Shown: positions 1 to 8,257 of the stretch, one piece after another | Layout: the number at the start of each line of letters is the position of its first letter | Numbering within the stretch: the stretch's first letter is position 1 | Assembly (NCBI RefSeq): GCF_008017455.1 | Contig: NZ_VRTY01000016.1 | Span: forward strand, 1-64,000 | Origin: Pontibacter qinzhouensis | Lineage (GTDB): Bacteria > Bacteroidota > Bacteroidia > Cytophagales > Hymenobacteraceae | DNA: 64,000 nucleotides | Direction of reading: 5' to 3' | Program-made: the position numbers and the translations under genes | Notes under the pieces: generated by a model | The model's database searches: none | What the model was told of the DNA's origin: nothing | Seen by the model: the letters and a program-made list of their open reading frames with translations, nothing else

Positions 1-1
1 G

Positions 2-400
2 TTCAGAGGGAAATTGCTGCCCGCCGATTTGCTGCAGGTAACGCGCACTGCCAGCATTGGTGTTATGCTGCTCGAGAACAAAGGCCTGAGCTACTACTAC
101 TCTTTGGCAAATAAATTCTTCGATTACATACATGCTGCCACACCACAACTTGTCATTAACTTTCCGGAGTACCTGCAGCTCAACGAGAAATACAGCGTAG
201 CACTTACCTGCAGCCTCGAGGTGCAGGAACTTCAGGATAAGCTGAACCTGCTCCTGACAGATAAAGACCTGTACCGACAGCTACAGGAGAACTGCAGAGT
301 GGCCCGGCAAGAGCTCAACTGGCAGGCAGAGGAACAGAAACTCTGGCGATTTTACGAACAACTATGGAAAAACAAAACCCCGGAAAAGCAACCTGTTTAG
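2..400 (+). CDS. Glycosyltransferase, C-terminal part (cut by window edge)
   Basis: The reading frame is open from the first bases, so this is the 3' end of a longer gene that starts outside the window. The visible 130 or so residues contain NKFFDYIHAATPQLV followed by a short acidic helix-rich tail, which resembles the C-terminal nucleotide-sugar-binding lobe of group 1 (GT4-like) glycosyltransferases (the lobe that ends with 'K.fdYi.ag.Pvv' and 'N...l..L..D'). The acceptor and donor cannot be told from this fragment. The frame runs 37 bases into miaA, so the two genes are translationally overlapped and probably co-transcribed. The TTG at 14 is an internal codon and should not be taken as the start. 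The family call rests on one recognisable segment. Confidence 0.6.
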   Translation, partial: FRGKLLPADLLQVTRTASIGVMLLENKGLSYYYSLANKFFDYIHAATPQLVINFPEYLQLNEKYSVALTCSLEVQELQDKLNLLLTDKDLYRQLQENCRVARQELNWQAEEQKLWRFYEQLWKNKTPEKQPV

Positions 401-1296
401 TGGTGGTGGTAGGACCTACGGCCGTAGGCAAAACCGACCTTTGCGTGCAACTGGCCAAGCATTACAACACCGTAATTGTATCGGCAGACTCCAGGCAATT
501 TTATAAAGAAATGACCATAGGGACAGCCAAGCCCAGCCAGCAGGAACAGCAGGGGGTGCCGCATTATTTTGTTGATTCGCATAGCATAACCGAAGAGTAC
601 AATGCCGGTGCATACGAGCAGGATGTGTTGCAGCTGCTGGATAAGCTGTTCCAGGAGCATGAACTGGTGATACTCACGGGTGGCTCCGGCCTTTATGTGC
701 AGGCGGTATGCGAGGGTATGGATGCCATGCCCGATGCATCGCCGGAAACCCGCGACCAACTCACAAAACTTTACGAGCAGCAGGGGCTGGCACCTTTGCT
801 GCACCAACTCCAACAGCTCGACCCGGTTTATTACGACCAGGTAGATCGGGCAAATCCGCAGCGTGTTATGCGGGCACTGGAGGTTTGCCAGGTTAGCGGG
901 AAGCCTTATTCGTGGTTCAGGCGGCAGGAGCGGCCAGAGCGGCCATTCCAGATAATTAAAATAGGCCTCACCCGCAACAGGCAGGAACTCTACCAGCGCA
1001 TAGACCAGCGCATGGACCAGATGCTGCAACAAGGGCTGCTAGAGGAGGTAAAAACGTTGTATCACTACAGAGAGCATAACGCGCTGCAGACAGTTGGTTA
1101 CAAAGAAATTTTCGATTTTATGGATGGCCGTACAGATTGGGAAGAAACAGTGCGTTTGCTGAAACGAAACAGCCGCCGTTACGCCAAACGCCAGCTTACC
1201 TGGTTCAACAAAACCCCGGAGTACACCTGGTTTGAGCCGGGGCAATGGCAGCAAATACTAGCATTTATAGACCAGACCCTTGAGCAAAAAAGCTAA
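364..1296 (+). CDS. miaA: tRNA dimethylallyltransferase MiaA
   Basis: Transfers the dimethylallyl group from DMAPP to N6 of adenosine 37 in tRNAs that read UNN codons (the first step to ms2i6A). The 310 residues match the usual family length. GPTAVGKT at residues 17-24 is the P-loop; SADSRQFYKEMTIGTAKPS follows as the conserved tRNA/DMAPP-contact segment; the C-terminal NSRRYAKRQLTWF motif is the typical MiaA RxYAKRQ.TW signature. The start lies inside the end of the glycosyltransferase frame. The last seven codons and the stop are made of a copy of the 58-bp interspersed element (1276-1333), so the C-terminal residues QTLEQKS are element-encoded. No separate terminator is seen beyond that element. 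Confidence 0.96.
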   Translation: MEKQNPGKATCLVVVVGPTAVGKTDLCVQLAKHYNTVIVSADSRQFYKEMTIGTAKPSQQEQQGVPHYFVDSHSITEEYNAGAYEQDVLQLLDKLFQEHELVILTGGSGLYVQAVCEGMDAMPDASPETRDQLTKLYEQQGLAPLLHQLQQLDPVYYDQVDRANPQRVMRALEVCQVSGKPYSWFRRQERPERPFQIIKIGLTRNRQELYQRIDQRMDQMLQQGLLEEVKTLYHYREHNALQTVGYKEIFDFMDGRTDWEETVRLLKRNSRRYAKRQLTWFNKTPEYTWFEPGQWQQILAFIDQTLEQKS

Positions 1297-1333
1297 TAGA
1301 TGCTTCTGAAGGGCAGTTTCATTGAAATAATTG
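1276..1333 (+). repeat. 58-bp interspersed element, copy 1
   Basis: Starts ACCCTTGAG, core GCTTCTGAAGGGC, ends ATTGAAATAATTG. It overlaps the end of miaA: the first 21 bases are coding and contain the miaA stop codon. The ACCCTTG end faces the gene. Confidence 0.85.
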
Positions 1334-1599
1334 GGTTGGTTGCTGATTATTAGTTGTTGATTGTTTGATTTGAAGATGTGAAGATTTGGAAATGGAGCAA
1401 TATCGGATGAATGAAAAAGCTTCAACGCCTCACTCATAAATTTAACTGCTTCTATTCTACTCCATGTAAAGCTGACAGAACAAATCAGCAACTCCTACAT
1501 AAAAGACGGATGAAATACCTCCCCAATGACAGAGTAGAAAGGGAAGGGCGAAACTATGGAAAAGGTTAAATACGATTCGGTATGATAAGTTCTACACCT

Positions 1600-1657
1600 A
1601 AATTATTCTAATGAAAAAGCCCTTCCAACGCGTCTGGAGCCAAATTTAGCTAAGGGT
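1600..1657 (-). repeat. 58-bp interspersed element, copy 2
   Basis: Inverted copy (ACCCTTAGC at its right end, ATTAGAATAATTT at its left end), 44 bases after the pfkA stop and pointing at it. Its GGAAGGGCTTTTT half pairs perfectly over 10 bp with AAAGCCCTTC at 1671-1680 (minus-strand sense), giving a terminator-like hairpin for pfkA. Apart from copies 1 and 2, the rest of the 1297-1701 spacer shows no gene. Confidence 0.85.
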
Positions 1658-1681
1658 CCAGCTACTTTCAGAAGGGCTTTA
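1611..1681 (-). terminator. Putative pfkA terminator, partly built from a repeat copy
   Basis: Read on the minus strand, AAAGCCCTTC (1671-1680) pairs with GAAGGGCTTT of the repeat (1616-1625) and is followed by a T run. The loop of about 45 nt is long for an intrinsic terminator, so the role is inferred. Confidence 0.45.
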
Positions 1682-1701
1682 TAGTAGGAGAAATTTTGAG
1701 T

Positions 1702-2673
1702 TTATACCGAAAGCACCTCCACCATTTTGGTAAAGTTCGGGTTAATCAGTTTCCTTTTTGTAAACGTTTCCTCAAACGGCGTATACACCAGTTTCGAGTT
1801 TATCAGGCCGGCCATCACACTTTTGTGGCCATCTAACAAGCCTTCTACGCAGGCAATACCCAGTCTGCTGGCCAGCAGGCGGTCGAAAGCAGTTGGGGCA
1901 CCACCACGCTGCACGTGTCCGATAATGGTAACGCGCGCATCCATGTCGGGTAGGGCTTCCTGTACTTTGGCTGCCACTTTCATGGCGCCGCCTTCTACTT
2001 CACCTTCCGCAATAATAACGATAGAAGATGTTTTGGAGCGGTTCCAGCCGGTGCGTAAAGCCTCGATAATGCTGGGTATGGTGGTCTCTGTTTCCGGAAT
2101 CATCACGATTTCGGCACCGCCGCCAATGGCACACGGAATGGCAATGTAACCAGAGTCGCGGCCCATTACCTCCACAAAGAAAACACGTTCGTGGCTGTCG
2201 GCGGTGTCGCGTATTTTATCTATGGCATCGAGGGCAGTATTTACGGCCGTGTCGTAGCCAATGGTATAGTCGGTTCCGAATAAGTCGTTATCGATAGTGC
2301 CCGGCGCGCCTACAGTTGGTATGCCGAACTCATCGAAAAATAATTTAGCGCCCGTAAAAGAGCCGTTTCCGCCAATGGCCACCAAGCCTTCTATGCCAAA
2401 ATTCTGCAGTTGCTCAAAGGCTTTCTGCCGGCCTTCGCGGGTCATAAATTCTTTGCTTCGTGCCGACTTCAGAATAGTGCCGCCACGTTGCACAATATTA
2501 CTGACAGAGGAAGATTCCATCTTGAAAATTTCCCCCCTGATCATGCCATTGTAGCCGCGCCTGATGCCATAAACCTCAATGCCTTTATATACTGCTGCAC
2601 GTACTACGGCCCTGATGCAGGCATTCATGCCGGGTGCGTCACCTCCAGATGTAAAAACTCCAATTCTTTTCAT
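1702..2673 (-). CDS. pfkA: ATP-dependent 6-phosphofructokinase
   Basis: Phosphorylates fructose 6-phosphate to fructose 1,6-bisphosphate in glycolysis (cytosol). It has 323 residues, the standard bacterial PfkA length. GGDAPGMN at 10-17 is the nucleotide loop, GTIDND at 125-130 carries the catalytic aspartate, and MGRDSGYIA is the F6P/subunit-contact motif. One oddity: the segment that reads GGDGS in E. coli PfkA reads GGNGS here (N103 in place of the Mg-ATP-binding aspartate D103), confirmed in the nucleotide sequence (codon AAC). The remaining Gly pattern fits the ATP-dependent rather than the PPi-dependent class. It is monocistronic, diverges from the TerB-like gene, and is followed by a repeat-derived hairpin. 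Confidence 0.95.
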   Translation of the reverse strand: MKRIGVFTSGGDAPGMNACIRAVVRAAVYKGIEVYGIRRGYNGMIRGEIFKMESSSVSNIVQRGGTILKSARSKEFMTREGRQKAFEQLQNFGIEGLVAIGGNGSFTGAKLFFDEFGIPTVGAPGTIDNDLFGTDYTIGYDTAVNTALDAIDKIRDTADSHERVFFVEVMGRDSGYIAIPCAIGGGAEIVMIPETETTIPSIIEALRTGWNRSKTSSIVIIAEGEVEGGAMKVAAKVQEALPDMDARVTIIGHVQRGGAPTAFDRLLASRLGIACVEGLLDGHKSVMAGLINSKLVYTPFEETFTKRKLINPNFTKMVEVLSV

Positions 2674-2784
2674 GGGTGAAACGATTTAGTATTTGATAGT
2701 TTGGTTGATGTGGGTATGTGTAGAGGAGTTGATCTCTTAATTTTAAGCCAGCAATTTGGCGAAAAATATTAACAGAAGTAACTA

Positions 2785-2823
2785 TTGCCGCCTTTTTTAT
2801 TTAAACTTAAAAAAAGGTGGCAA
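2785..2823. promoter_or_regulatory. 14-bp inverted repeat in the pfkA / TerB-like divergent spacer
   Basis: TTGCCGCCTTTTTT (2785-2798) and AAAAAAGGTGGCAA (2810-2823) are complementary over 14 bp with one G-T pair and an 11-nt loop. It lies between two gene starts, where a terminator is not expected, so an operator or a 5'-UTR hairpin is more likely. The function is unknown. Nothing else is recognised in the 2674-3013 spacer. Confidence 0.45.
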
Positions 2824-3013
2824 AGTATAGCTCCAAAAAAGAATAATCGCCGTATGAGAAGGCAGTTGCCGGCTTCAGAAAGTATGCTGCACCAGGAGCT
2901 ACCTGGCAACACCTGCATGTGTCATTTTCAAATATTTTAATAAATTTTGTTGGCAGGTTTTTCGTGCCATTTTCGTATACTAGTACTCTGTTAGTACATT
3001 TAAAGAGCGAATT

Positions 3014-3439
3014 ATGTTTGGTTTTTTTGAAAGCGAGGAAACAAAGAGATTAAAGAGCCACATTAAAAACCTTGGTGCTCTGGCAAAAGTTGACGGACAT
3101 GTAGACCCCGATGAGATGAATTATATTGTTTCGATTGGCACCAGGCATGGCCTGAAGGCAAACGATGTGCAGGAAATTCTGTCGAACCTGGATCGCATAG
3201 ACTTAAAGCCACCTGCTAACGATACAGAACGGTTCGACCAGATTTACGACCTGGTGGAGATGATGCTCGCCGACGGAATAATTGATGAGAAAGAAATGGA
3301 GTTCTGCAACAGCATGGCGCTGAAGTTAGGCTTCAGAAAATCTATTGTAGGTGTGCTGGTTCGCAAAATTTCTATTGGTGTGAAAGATGGTATGCCGCGC
3401 GAAATGATCCGGCAGGAGGCTCAGGCATTTTTTTACTAA
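3014..3439 (+). CDS. TerB-like (tellurite resistance domain) protein
   Basis: A 141-residue soluble all-alpha protein. The pattern GALAKVDGHVDPDEMNYI in the N-terminal half and EMMLADGIIDEKEMEFC in the second half is the two-repeat 'xxxxDGxxxxxE' signature of the TerB/DjlA-N-like fold, where paired acidic residues can bind metal. TerB-family proteins are linked to tellurite and stress responses, but the exact job of stand-alone copies is unknown. A second, diverged member lies at 15582-15971. The downstream membrane-protein gene starts 10 bases after the stop, so the two are likely one operon. Confidence 0.75.
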   Translation: MFGFFESEETKRLKSHIKNLGALAKVDGHVDPDEMNYIVSIGTRHGLKANDVQEILSNLDRIDLKPPANDTERFDQIYDLVEMMLADGIIDEKEMEFCNSMALKLGFRKSIVGVLVRKISIGVKDGMPREMIRQEAQAFFY

Positions 3440-3449
3440 AACCAGATAA

Positions 3450-3779
3450 ATGAAACGAGTACGAATTCCTGTGTCCGTAATTGTGGCGGCGTATGGGTGC
3501 ATTCTGCTACTACTGGCCGCTGTTTTCCTGATGCGCGACCAGACACTGACCAGCATGCACAAAGCATTGCCGGTTTATTTTTTAATGCGCTTCTGCATGT
3601 TCTGGTTTATCAGTTTTGTGCTTGCCATTGTTTTTTACCTGGCAAACCTCAACCTCAACTACATGGGCATTCCTTCTATCCAGAAAAAGCATAGCCTGCA
3701 AATAGGTACCTTAGCGCTTGGAGCCGGCTCTGTTTTCGTGCTGATCGCGCTGCTCCTGATCACCTATTTTCAATTTTAA
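3450..3779 (+). CDS. Small hypothetical membrane protein, three predicted TM segments
   Basis: 109 residues with hydrophobic stretches at roughly 7-28, 46-68 and 84-107 separated by short charged loops (KRVR at the N terminus, QKKHS between TM2 and TM3). No family is recognised. It starts 10 bases after the TerB-like gene, so the products probably act in the same pathway or complex at the inner membrane. There is no signal peptidase site, so the protein should stay in the membrane. Confidence 0.7.
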   Translation: MKRVRIPVSVIVAAYGCILLLLAAVFLMRDQTLTSMHKALPVYFLMRFCMFWFISFVLAIVFYLANLNLNYMGIPSIQKKHSLQIGTLALGAGSVFVLIALLLITYFQF

Positions 3780-4004
3780 AAACGTGTCTGCCGGAGGTGG
3801 CGCAAGAGCAGATGCGTATAAGACCGCGTGCAGCAGCTTTCTGCTTAAGACTGCAATACAATTCTCCGAAATAAACGCCTGATTTTTCAATTTTTTCAGA
3901 AGCATAAAAGCCTGGATACTTGTGTCCTGTTTCTCTAAATTCTTCAGATTCAAATTCCGTAAAATCAGGATGCTAAATATCCTAAATACCAGGCGCAGGC
4001 GGGG

Positions 4005-4063
4005 CAATTATTCTAAATGAATTTAGCCTTCCAAAGGTTTTCTACTTCTTTTTAGCCAAGGGT
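4005..4063 (-). repeat. 58-bp interspersed element, copy 3
   Basis: Inverted 59-bp copy; the ACCCTTGGC end lies 18 bases past the stop of the lipoprotein gene at 4082 and points at it. The remainder of the 3780-4081 spacer shows nothing recognisable. Confidence 0.85.
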
Positions 4064-4081
4064 TGCGCCTATGCTTTTGCC

Positions 4082-4702
4082 TTAATCTACTACTTCAAAA
4101 GCCTGAAAGGAGCCTGCCTCATACACAAAAACGGTTACATTGTCGTCTAAACCTATGCCGATGGCTGCTACTTTTGTGGCAGTGGGTTGCGGGTGGTTGG
4201 CGTTCCGAACCCGAAGCCCGGCTTTGGCGAGGTAGAGGTAAAATGGGCTCTTCAGTTTGCCCCGCTCATTGAATAGGATGTCTTTTTTAAGTTGATGTAG
4301 TTGCCAGCTTGCCTCCTGCTGTAAAAACGCGAGCATCAGCACCTCTTCCTTGTATCTTACTTGCAGGGCCAGGTCCTCTTTGTTGTTCCCGTCAAAATCA
4401 GCTTTCACAAGTAAAGGGCCCTGGGCTTTAGGAGGCATTTGCCTGCCCACCTCCTTTACCAGCACGGGCTGCTCCCAACCAGGGTACCGTCTGTTTAATA
4501 GCGCTTTTACCTCCTGTGGCAGCACCTGCTTCCAGTTTTCATCTTCTGGTGAGGTAGCGGTGCCGTCTTTAGGTGAATTAATCACGGCTTCTGATGTGCT
4601 GTCAGGAGAGGAGATGTTATCTGTTGTAACGGTATCGGCTTTTGGCCCGCAGGCAAAAAACAGTAGCATAACAGCAGGTGCCAATCTATTTATAAAACGC
4701 AT
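4082..4702 (-). CDS. Hypothetical lipoprotein
   Basis: 206 residues with a short signal sequence and lipobox LFFAC (Cys18), then a Ser/Thr/Asp-rich linker to about residue 55, so the mature protein should be lipid-anchored in the envelope. The body contains VKADFDGNNKEDLAL, which resembles the Asp-rich loop of VCBS/FG-GAP-type repeats, but only one copy is present. No enzyme motif is visible. It lies 32 bases downstream of the SLC13-type permease on the same strand, so the two may be co-transcribed. Copy 3 of the interspersed element follows it. Confidence 0.7.
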   Translation of the reverse strand: MRFINRLAPAVMLLFFACGPKADTVTTDNISSPDSTSEAVINSPKDGTATSPEDENWKQVLPQEVKALLNRRYPGWEQPVLVKEVGRQMPPKAQGPLLVKADFDGNNKEDLALQVRYKEEVLMLAFLQQEASWQLHQLKKDILFNERGKLKSPFYLYLAKAGLRVRNANHPQPTATKVAAIGIGLDDNVTVFVYEAGSFQAFEVVD

Positions 4703-4734
4703 AGCAGGTTTAAGTTTAAGATAATTTACCAGTT

Positions 4735-6510
4735 TTAAGGCAGGGGAGTTAGAGGCCAGAAAAACGGCACCAGCAGTATAATGGCCACCAGCAGGAGCAG
4801 GGTAAGCGGAGAACCGATTTTTATAAAATCCATGAAGCGGTATTTGCCCGGCGTGTAAACCAAAATACAGGCCGGCTCAAATGGTGTAATCAGCGAAACA
4901 GAGGCTGCCAGCATAATGGCAATAGCAAAAGAGCGCGGATCGGCGTTCATTTCCAAGGCGGTGCTGATGGCAACCGGCACAATAACCAGCGCTGCCGCCG
5001 CATTAGACATAGGCTGCGTCAGGATGACCGTGAGCAGCACAAAACCCGACAGCACCGCCAGTTTGCCCCAGGAGCCGAGCAGGTCTACGATGCCCACTGC
5101 CAAGAAATCGGCAGCACCTGAGTTCTCCATGGCCGTACCAAACGCCGACATGCCTCCGATCAGGATCAGCAGGCGCCAGTCTATGGCATTGTAGGCTTTG
5201 GTGCTGCTGATGCAGTTTAAGAGTATGCTAATAACGGCCGCAGACAAAAAAGCAATTGAGAGTGGCAAGATCTCCAGCGTTCCGGCCAGTATGGCCAGCA
5301 CAAAACAGGCAAGCACCAGCAGACCTTTCCGTTTTTTAAACAAGATCGGTGCAAAGGCATCTAATAAAGCCAGATTCCGCGATCCCCTGATCTGCTCCAG
5401 CCGTTCGGTTGCCCCCTGCACCAGTAGCACATCGCCAAGTTTTAGCTGTATGCTCCCAATTTTGCTTCTGAGTGTTTCGCCGTAGCGCGAGGCCGCCAGC
5501 ACCACCAAGCCGTAGCGGCGCAGAAATTCCGACTCCTTTACGGTTTTGCCTATCAGGTCCGATTGACGGGTTATCATGGCTTCGGCAAGCCGTATGTTAT
5601 TGGGCATCAGGTCTCTCTCGAGTAGTACGTCTGCCAATATTTCTATGCCTTTGGTTTCCTTCACCTTAATCAGGTTTTCAATTTCACCTTCCACCAGCAA
5701 AATATCTTTCTCTTGAATTTGGGTGCGGAAGTCGGGTAGAAAATTGTCTTTTCCGCGGATCACGTTAATAATTCTGAAGTTGAGCGAAGAAAGATCAGAT
5801 GCGTAAATTAATTGGCCTACCAGTGGGGAATCTGGCATGACCACAATCTCCGTCATATACTTCTGCAGCTTGTACTCCTCAGTTAATTGCTGTTCGGGGT
5901 TGTCGGGGAGCATGCGCTGCCCGATCGTCATCATATAGGCCACTCCGATTAAGAAAATAATAAAACCGATAGCCGATATCTCAAACAAACCTACCGGCTC
6001 CATACCCGCCTTGGCAATATAACCACTCACTGCCACATTGGTAGACGTACCGATAAGAGTGCAGGTGCCACCCAGAATAGCCGCATAGGCCAGGGGCATC
6101 AGTAATTTAGAGGGGCTTATGTTTGTCTTTTTAGATAAGCCGGTGAGTGGCGTAATGAACATGGCTGTAACAGTGGTGTTGTTCATAAAGGCCGAAACAA
6201 CTCCGGTCATCATCATCACGACAAAGAGCATCAGGTTGGTGCTGCGGGTTGCCAGCCGCACCAGTCTCAGCACCACAAAATCCAGGATGCCGGTTTCTTC
6301 CAAAGCGGCGCTTAGTATAAAGATAGAGGCAATCACGATAATAAAATCGCTGCTGAAGCCTTCAAAAGCCTCTTCAGGCGTTATAATCCGGGCAGCTGCC
6401 AGAACGACCAGCATAATCAGCGTCACGATTTCTATCGAAAGCTTTTCTGTGGCAAACAAGATCACAGCTATTAGTAGCAGCGAGAGCACAAGGGCTATTT
6501 CCATAAGCAC
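4735..6510 (-). CDS. SLC13/DASS-type permease with two RCK_C (TrkA-C) domains
   Basis: A 591-residue integral membrane protein. The N-terminal block of about five TM helices includes FMNNTTVTAMFITP, and the C-terminal block includes GGMSAFGTAMENSG and QPMSNAAAALVIVP; these paired hairpin motifs (NTT / SNAAA) are the substrate/Na+ sites of the divalent anion:Na+ symporter family. Residues about 205-375 hold two soluble TrkA-C-like domains (DILLVEGE and DVLLVQGA end each one), which in this subfamily probably sense a ligand in the cytosol. The substrate (sulfate, dicarboxylate or another anion) cannot be decided from sequence. It is probably in an operon with the lipoprotein gene downstream. 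Confidence 0.88.
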   Translation of the reverse strand: MLMEIALVLSLLLIAVILFATEKLSIEIVTLIMLVVLAAARIITPEEAFEGFSSDFIIVIASIFILSAALEETGILDFVVLRLVRLATRSTNLMLFVVMMMTGVVSAFMNNTTVTAMFITPLTGLSKKTNISPSKLLMPLAYAAILGGTCTLIGTSTNVAVSGYIAKAGMEPVGLFEISAIGFIIFLIGVAYMMTIGQRMLPDNPEQQLTEEYKLQKYMTEIVVMPDSPLVGQLIYASDLSSLNFRIINVIRGKDNFLPDFRTQIQEKDILLVEGEIENLIKVKETKGIEILADVLLERDLMPNNIRLAEAMITRQSDLIGKTVKESEFLRRYGLVVLAASRYGETLRSKIGSIQLKLGDVLLVQGATERLEQIRGSRNLALLDAFAPILFKKRKGLLVLACFVLAILAGTLEILPLSIAFLSAAVISILLNCISSTKAYNAIDWRLLILIGGMSAFGTAMENSGAADFLAVGIVDLLGSWGKLAVLSGFVLLTVILTQPMSNAAAALVIVPVAISTALEMNADPRSFAIAIMLAASVSLITPFEPACILVYTPGKYRFMDFIKIGSPLTLLLLVAIILLVPFFWPLTPLP

Positions 6511-7063
6511 AAGAATAGTAAAGCGGAGCTACGGCTTTTGTGGTTGGGTGTAGCTTGGGCTTTTACGTAGAGTTGCCTCACAAGATTGCCTGCAGCGGTA
6601 AAAATGTTGTCTCCGGAGGGCACGCCAGTAGCCACAAAGCCAGCGAACCACTACCCGCTACAGATGCAGTTTTCCTGAATTACGGGCAAAGGCAGGATAC
6701 CTCCTAGGCGGTACCCTTGGCTAAAAATAGCCATAAATCCTTTTGGAGTCTTATTTTATTAGAATAATTGCTGCATTGCCTGACTAATTAACTGTTAACA
6801 GTTAGCAAAGTAAGAAATCCAGTTATTACTTTAACCTTACAACAAGCGTTGTGCATCGTTTTGGAGCGTAGCTACAGGTCTGCCGGAGGGTGGTTTGCAG
6901 ATCTGAAAGACGCTGCGAGGCCTTGGCGGTTTGTCCGGCTTTTCATCAGTTAAATTGAATTTATATCAAATGATGCAGCAAGAATCTTGTAACCAGTATC
7001 CTGTTTTCCGAAGTTGTACAATACTGGATTTCATGAAGCAGCGATGGAATTGGTATTTATAGA
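6511..7063. other. Gene-free spacer
   Basis: Holds repeat copy 4 (6713-6770). The rest has no ORF with coding character, no clear terminator for the aminotransferase gene at 7064, and no RNA gene that I recognise. Confidence 0.5.
6713..6770 (+). repeat. 58-bp interspersed element, copy 4
   Basis: ACCCTTGGC start, ATTAGAATAATTG end. Its first part forms a clean hairpin, GGCTA-AAAA-TAGCC. It is one of the few copies not pointing at a stop codon: its left neighbour is the 5' end of the SLC13-type gene. Confidence 0.85.
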
Positions 7064-8257
7064 TCAACTGCCTGCTGCTACATCTATCGATTGCAGAATG
7101 GTGGCACAGGAATCTCTTATCTGGTCTTCTGTAATAGTAAGCGGAGGTGCAATGCGCATGGAGTTGTCGCAGAACAGGAACCAGTCGGTGAGTACGCCAT
7201 TCAGAATAGCCTGGTCTATTACCGCCTTCAGCACCTCAAACGATTCAAACTCTGCCGCCATCATCAGGCCACAGTTCCGTACCTGTTTTATGCGGGGGTG
7301 CACCAGCAGTTCTTTAAACAAGTTCGCTTTTTGCTGTACATCTGCCGTAAGCTGCTCTTCCAGAATAACCTGTATAGTAGCCAGCGAAGCCGCGCAGCTT
7401 ACCGGGTGGCCGCCAAAGGTGGTGCAATGGCCTAGTATAGGGTTTGTTTTAAAGCCGGCCATAATTTCCTGTGAAGAGATAAATGCGCTGATGGGCATAC
7501 CTCCCCCCATGCCTTTGGCACACACCAATATATCTGGCGCTATTCCAAATTGCTCAAACGCCCAGAAAGTGCCGGTCCTGCCAAAGCCGCACTGGATCTC
7601 ATCTAAAATCAGTAGCGTGCCGGTTTGGTGGCAACGCTGGCGCAGGTGCCGGAGGTAATCGTGCTGCGGAACCCGAACCCCCGCCTCGCCCTGCACAGTT
7701 TCTATAAGCACAGCGGCTGTGCGTTCTGTTATGTGCTGCAGGTCGTCCAGCGAGTTGTACCTGATGTGCCGTACATCTGGCAGCAAGGGCCTGTAAGCGT
7801 TTTTAAAGCTCTCGCTGCCGTTCATAGAAAGAGAGCCCTGTGTGGAGCCATGGTAGGCATTGTAGCATGATATAAGCTCTGTGCGGCCTGTATAGCGCTT
7901 GGCAAGTTTTAAGGCTCCTTCCACAGCTTCAGAGCCGGAGTTAAGAAAATAAGTGTTGTTCAGGTGAGGCGGTAAAGTCTGAGCCAGTGCCTGCGCCAGT
8001 TGTGCCTGCGGCCCCTGCACAAATTCGCCATACACCATCAGGTGCATGTACTTGTCGAGCTGCTCGTGTATGGCCCGGAGTACTTTCGGGTGCCGGTGCC
8101 CTACATTGCTCACACCGATACCCGAAATCAGGTCGAGGTAGCGTTGCCCTTCGGTGCCGTACATATAAACTCCTTCCGCCTTCTCTATCTCTATCATCAG
8201 AGGGAAGTCTGATGTCTGCGCTACATGCTGCAGAAACAATTGCCGCTGTGAAACCAT
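7064..8257 (-). CDS. Class III PLP-dependent aminotransferase
   Basis: 397 residues, full length for fold-type I class III enzymes (acetylornithine / ornithine / 4-aminobutyrate aminotransferases). LNSGSEAVEGALKLAKR is the PLP-phosphate loop, LDEIQCGFGRTG holds the Asp that contacts the pyridine N, and VCAKGMGGGMP contains the Schiff-base lysine. The gene stands alone, with no arginine- or lysine-pathway neighbour to fix the substrate, so ArgD, RocD and a lysine aminotransferase all remain possible. Two residues between the catalytic Lys and the C terminus (HCTTFGGHPVSCAA) match the conserved T-FGG-P segment. Confidence 0.9.
   Translation of the reverse strand: MVSQRQLFLQHVAQTSDFPLMIEIEKAEGVYMYGTEGQRYLDLISGIGVSNVGHRHPKVLRAIHEQLDKYMHLMVYGEFVQGPQAQLAQALAQTLPPHLNNTYFLNSGSEAVEGALKLAKRYTGRTELISCYNAYHGSTQGSLSMNGSESFKNAYRPLLPDVRHIRYNSLDDLQHITERTAAVLIETVQGEAGVRVPQHDYLRHLRQRCHQTGTLLILDEIQCGFGRTGTFWAFEQFGIAPDILVCAKGMGGGMPISAFISSQEIMAGFKTNPILGHCTTFGGHPVSCAASLATIQVILEEQLTADVQQKANLFKELLVHPRIKQVRNCGLMMAAEFESFEVLKAVIDQAILNGVLTDWFLFCDNSMRIAPPLTITEDQIRDSCATILQSIDVAAGS

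Noticed and set aside
397-1032. 211-codon open frame on the minus strand of miaA
   Set aside because: Antisense shadow of a well-supported gene; no family motif and an unnatural composition.
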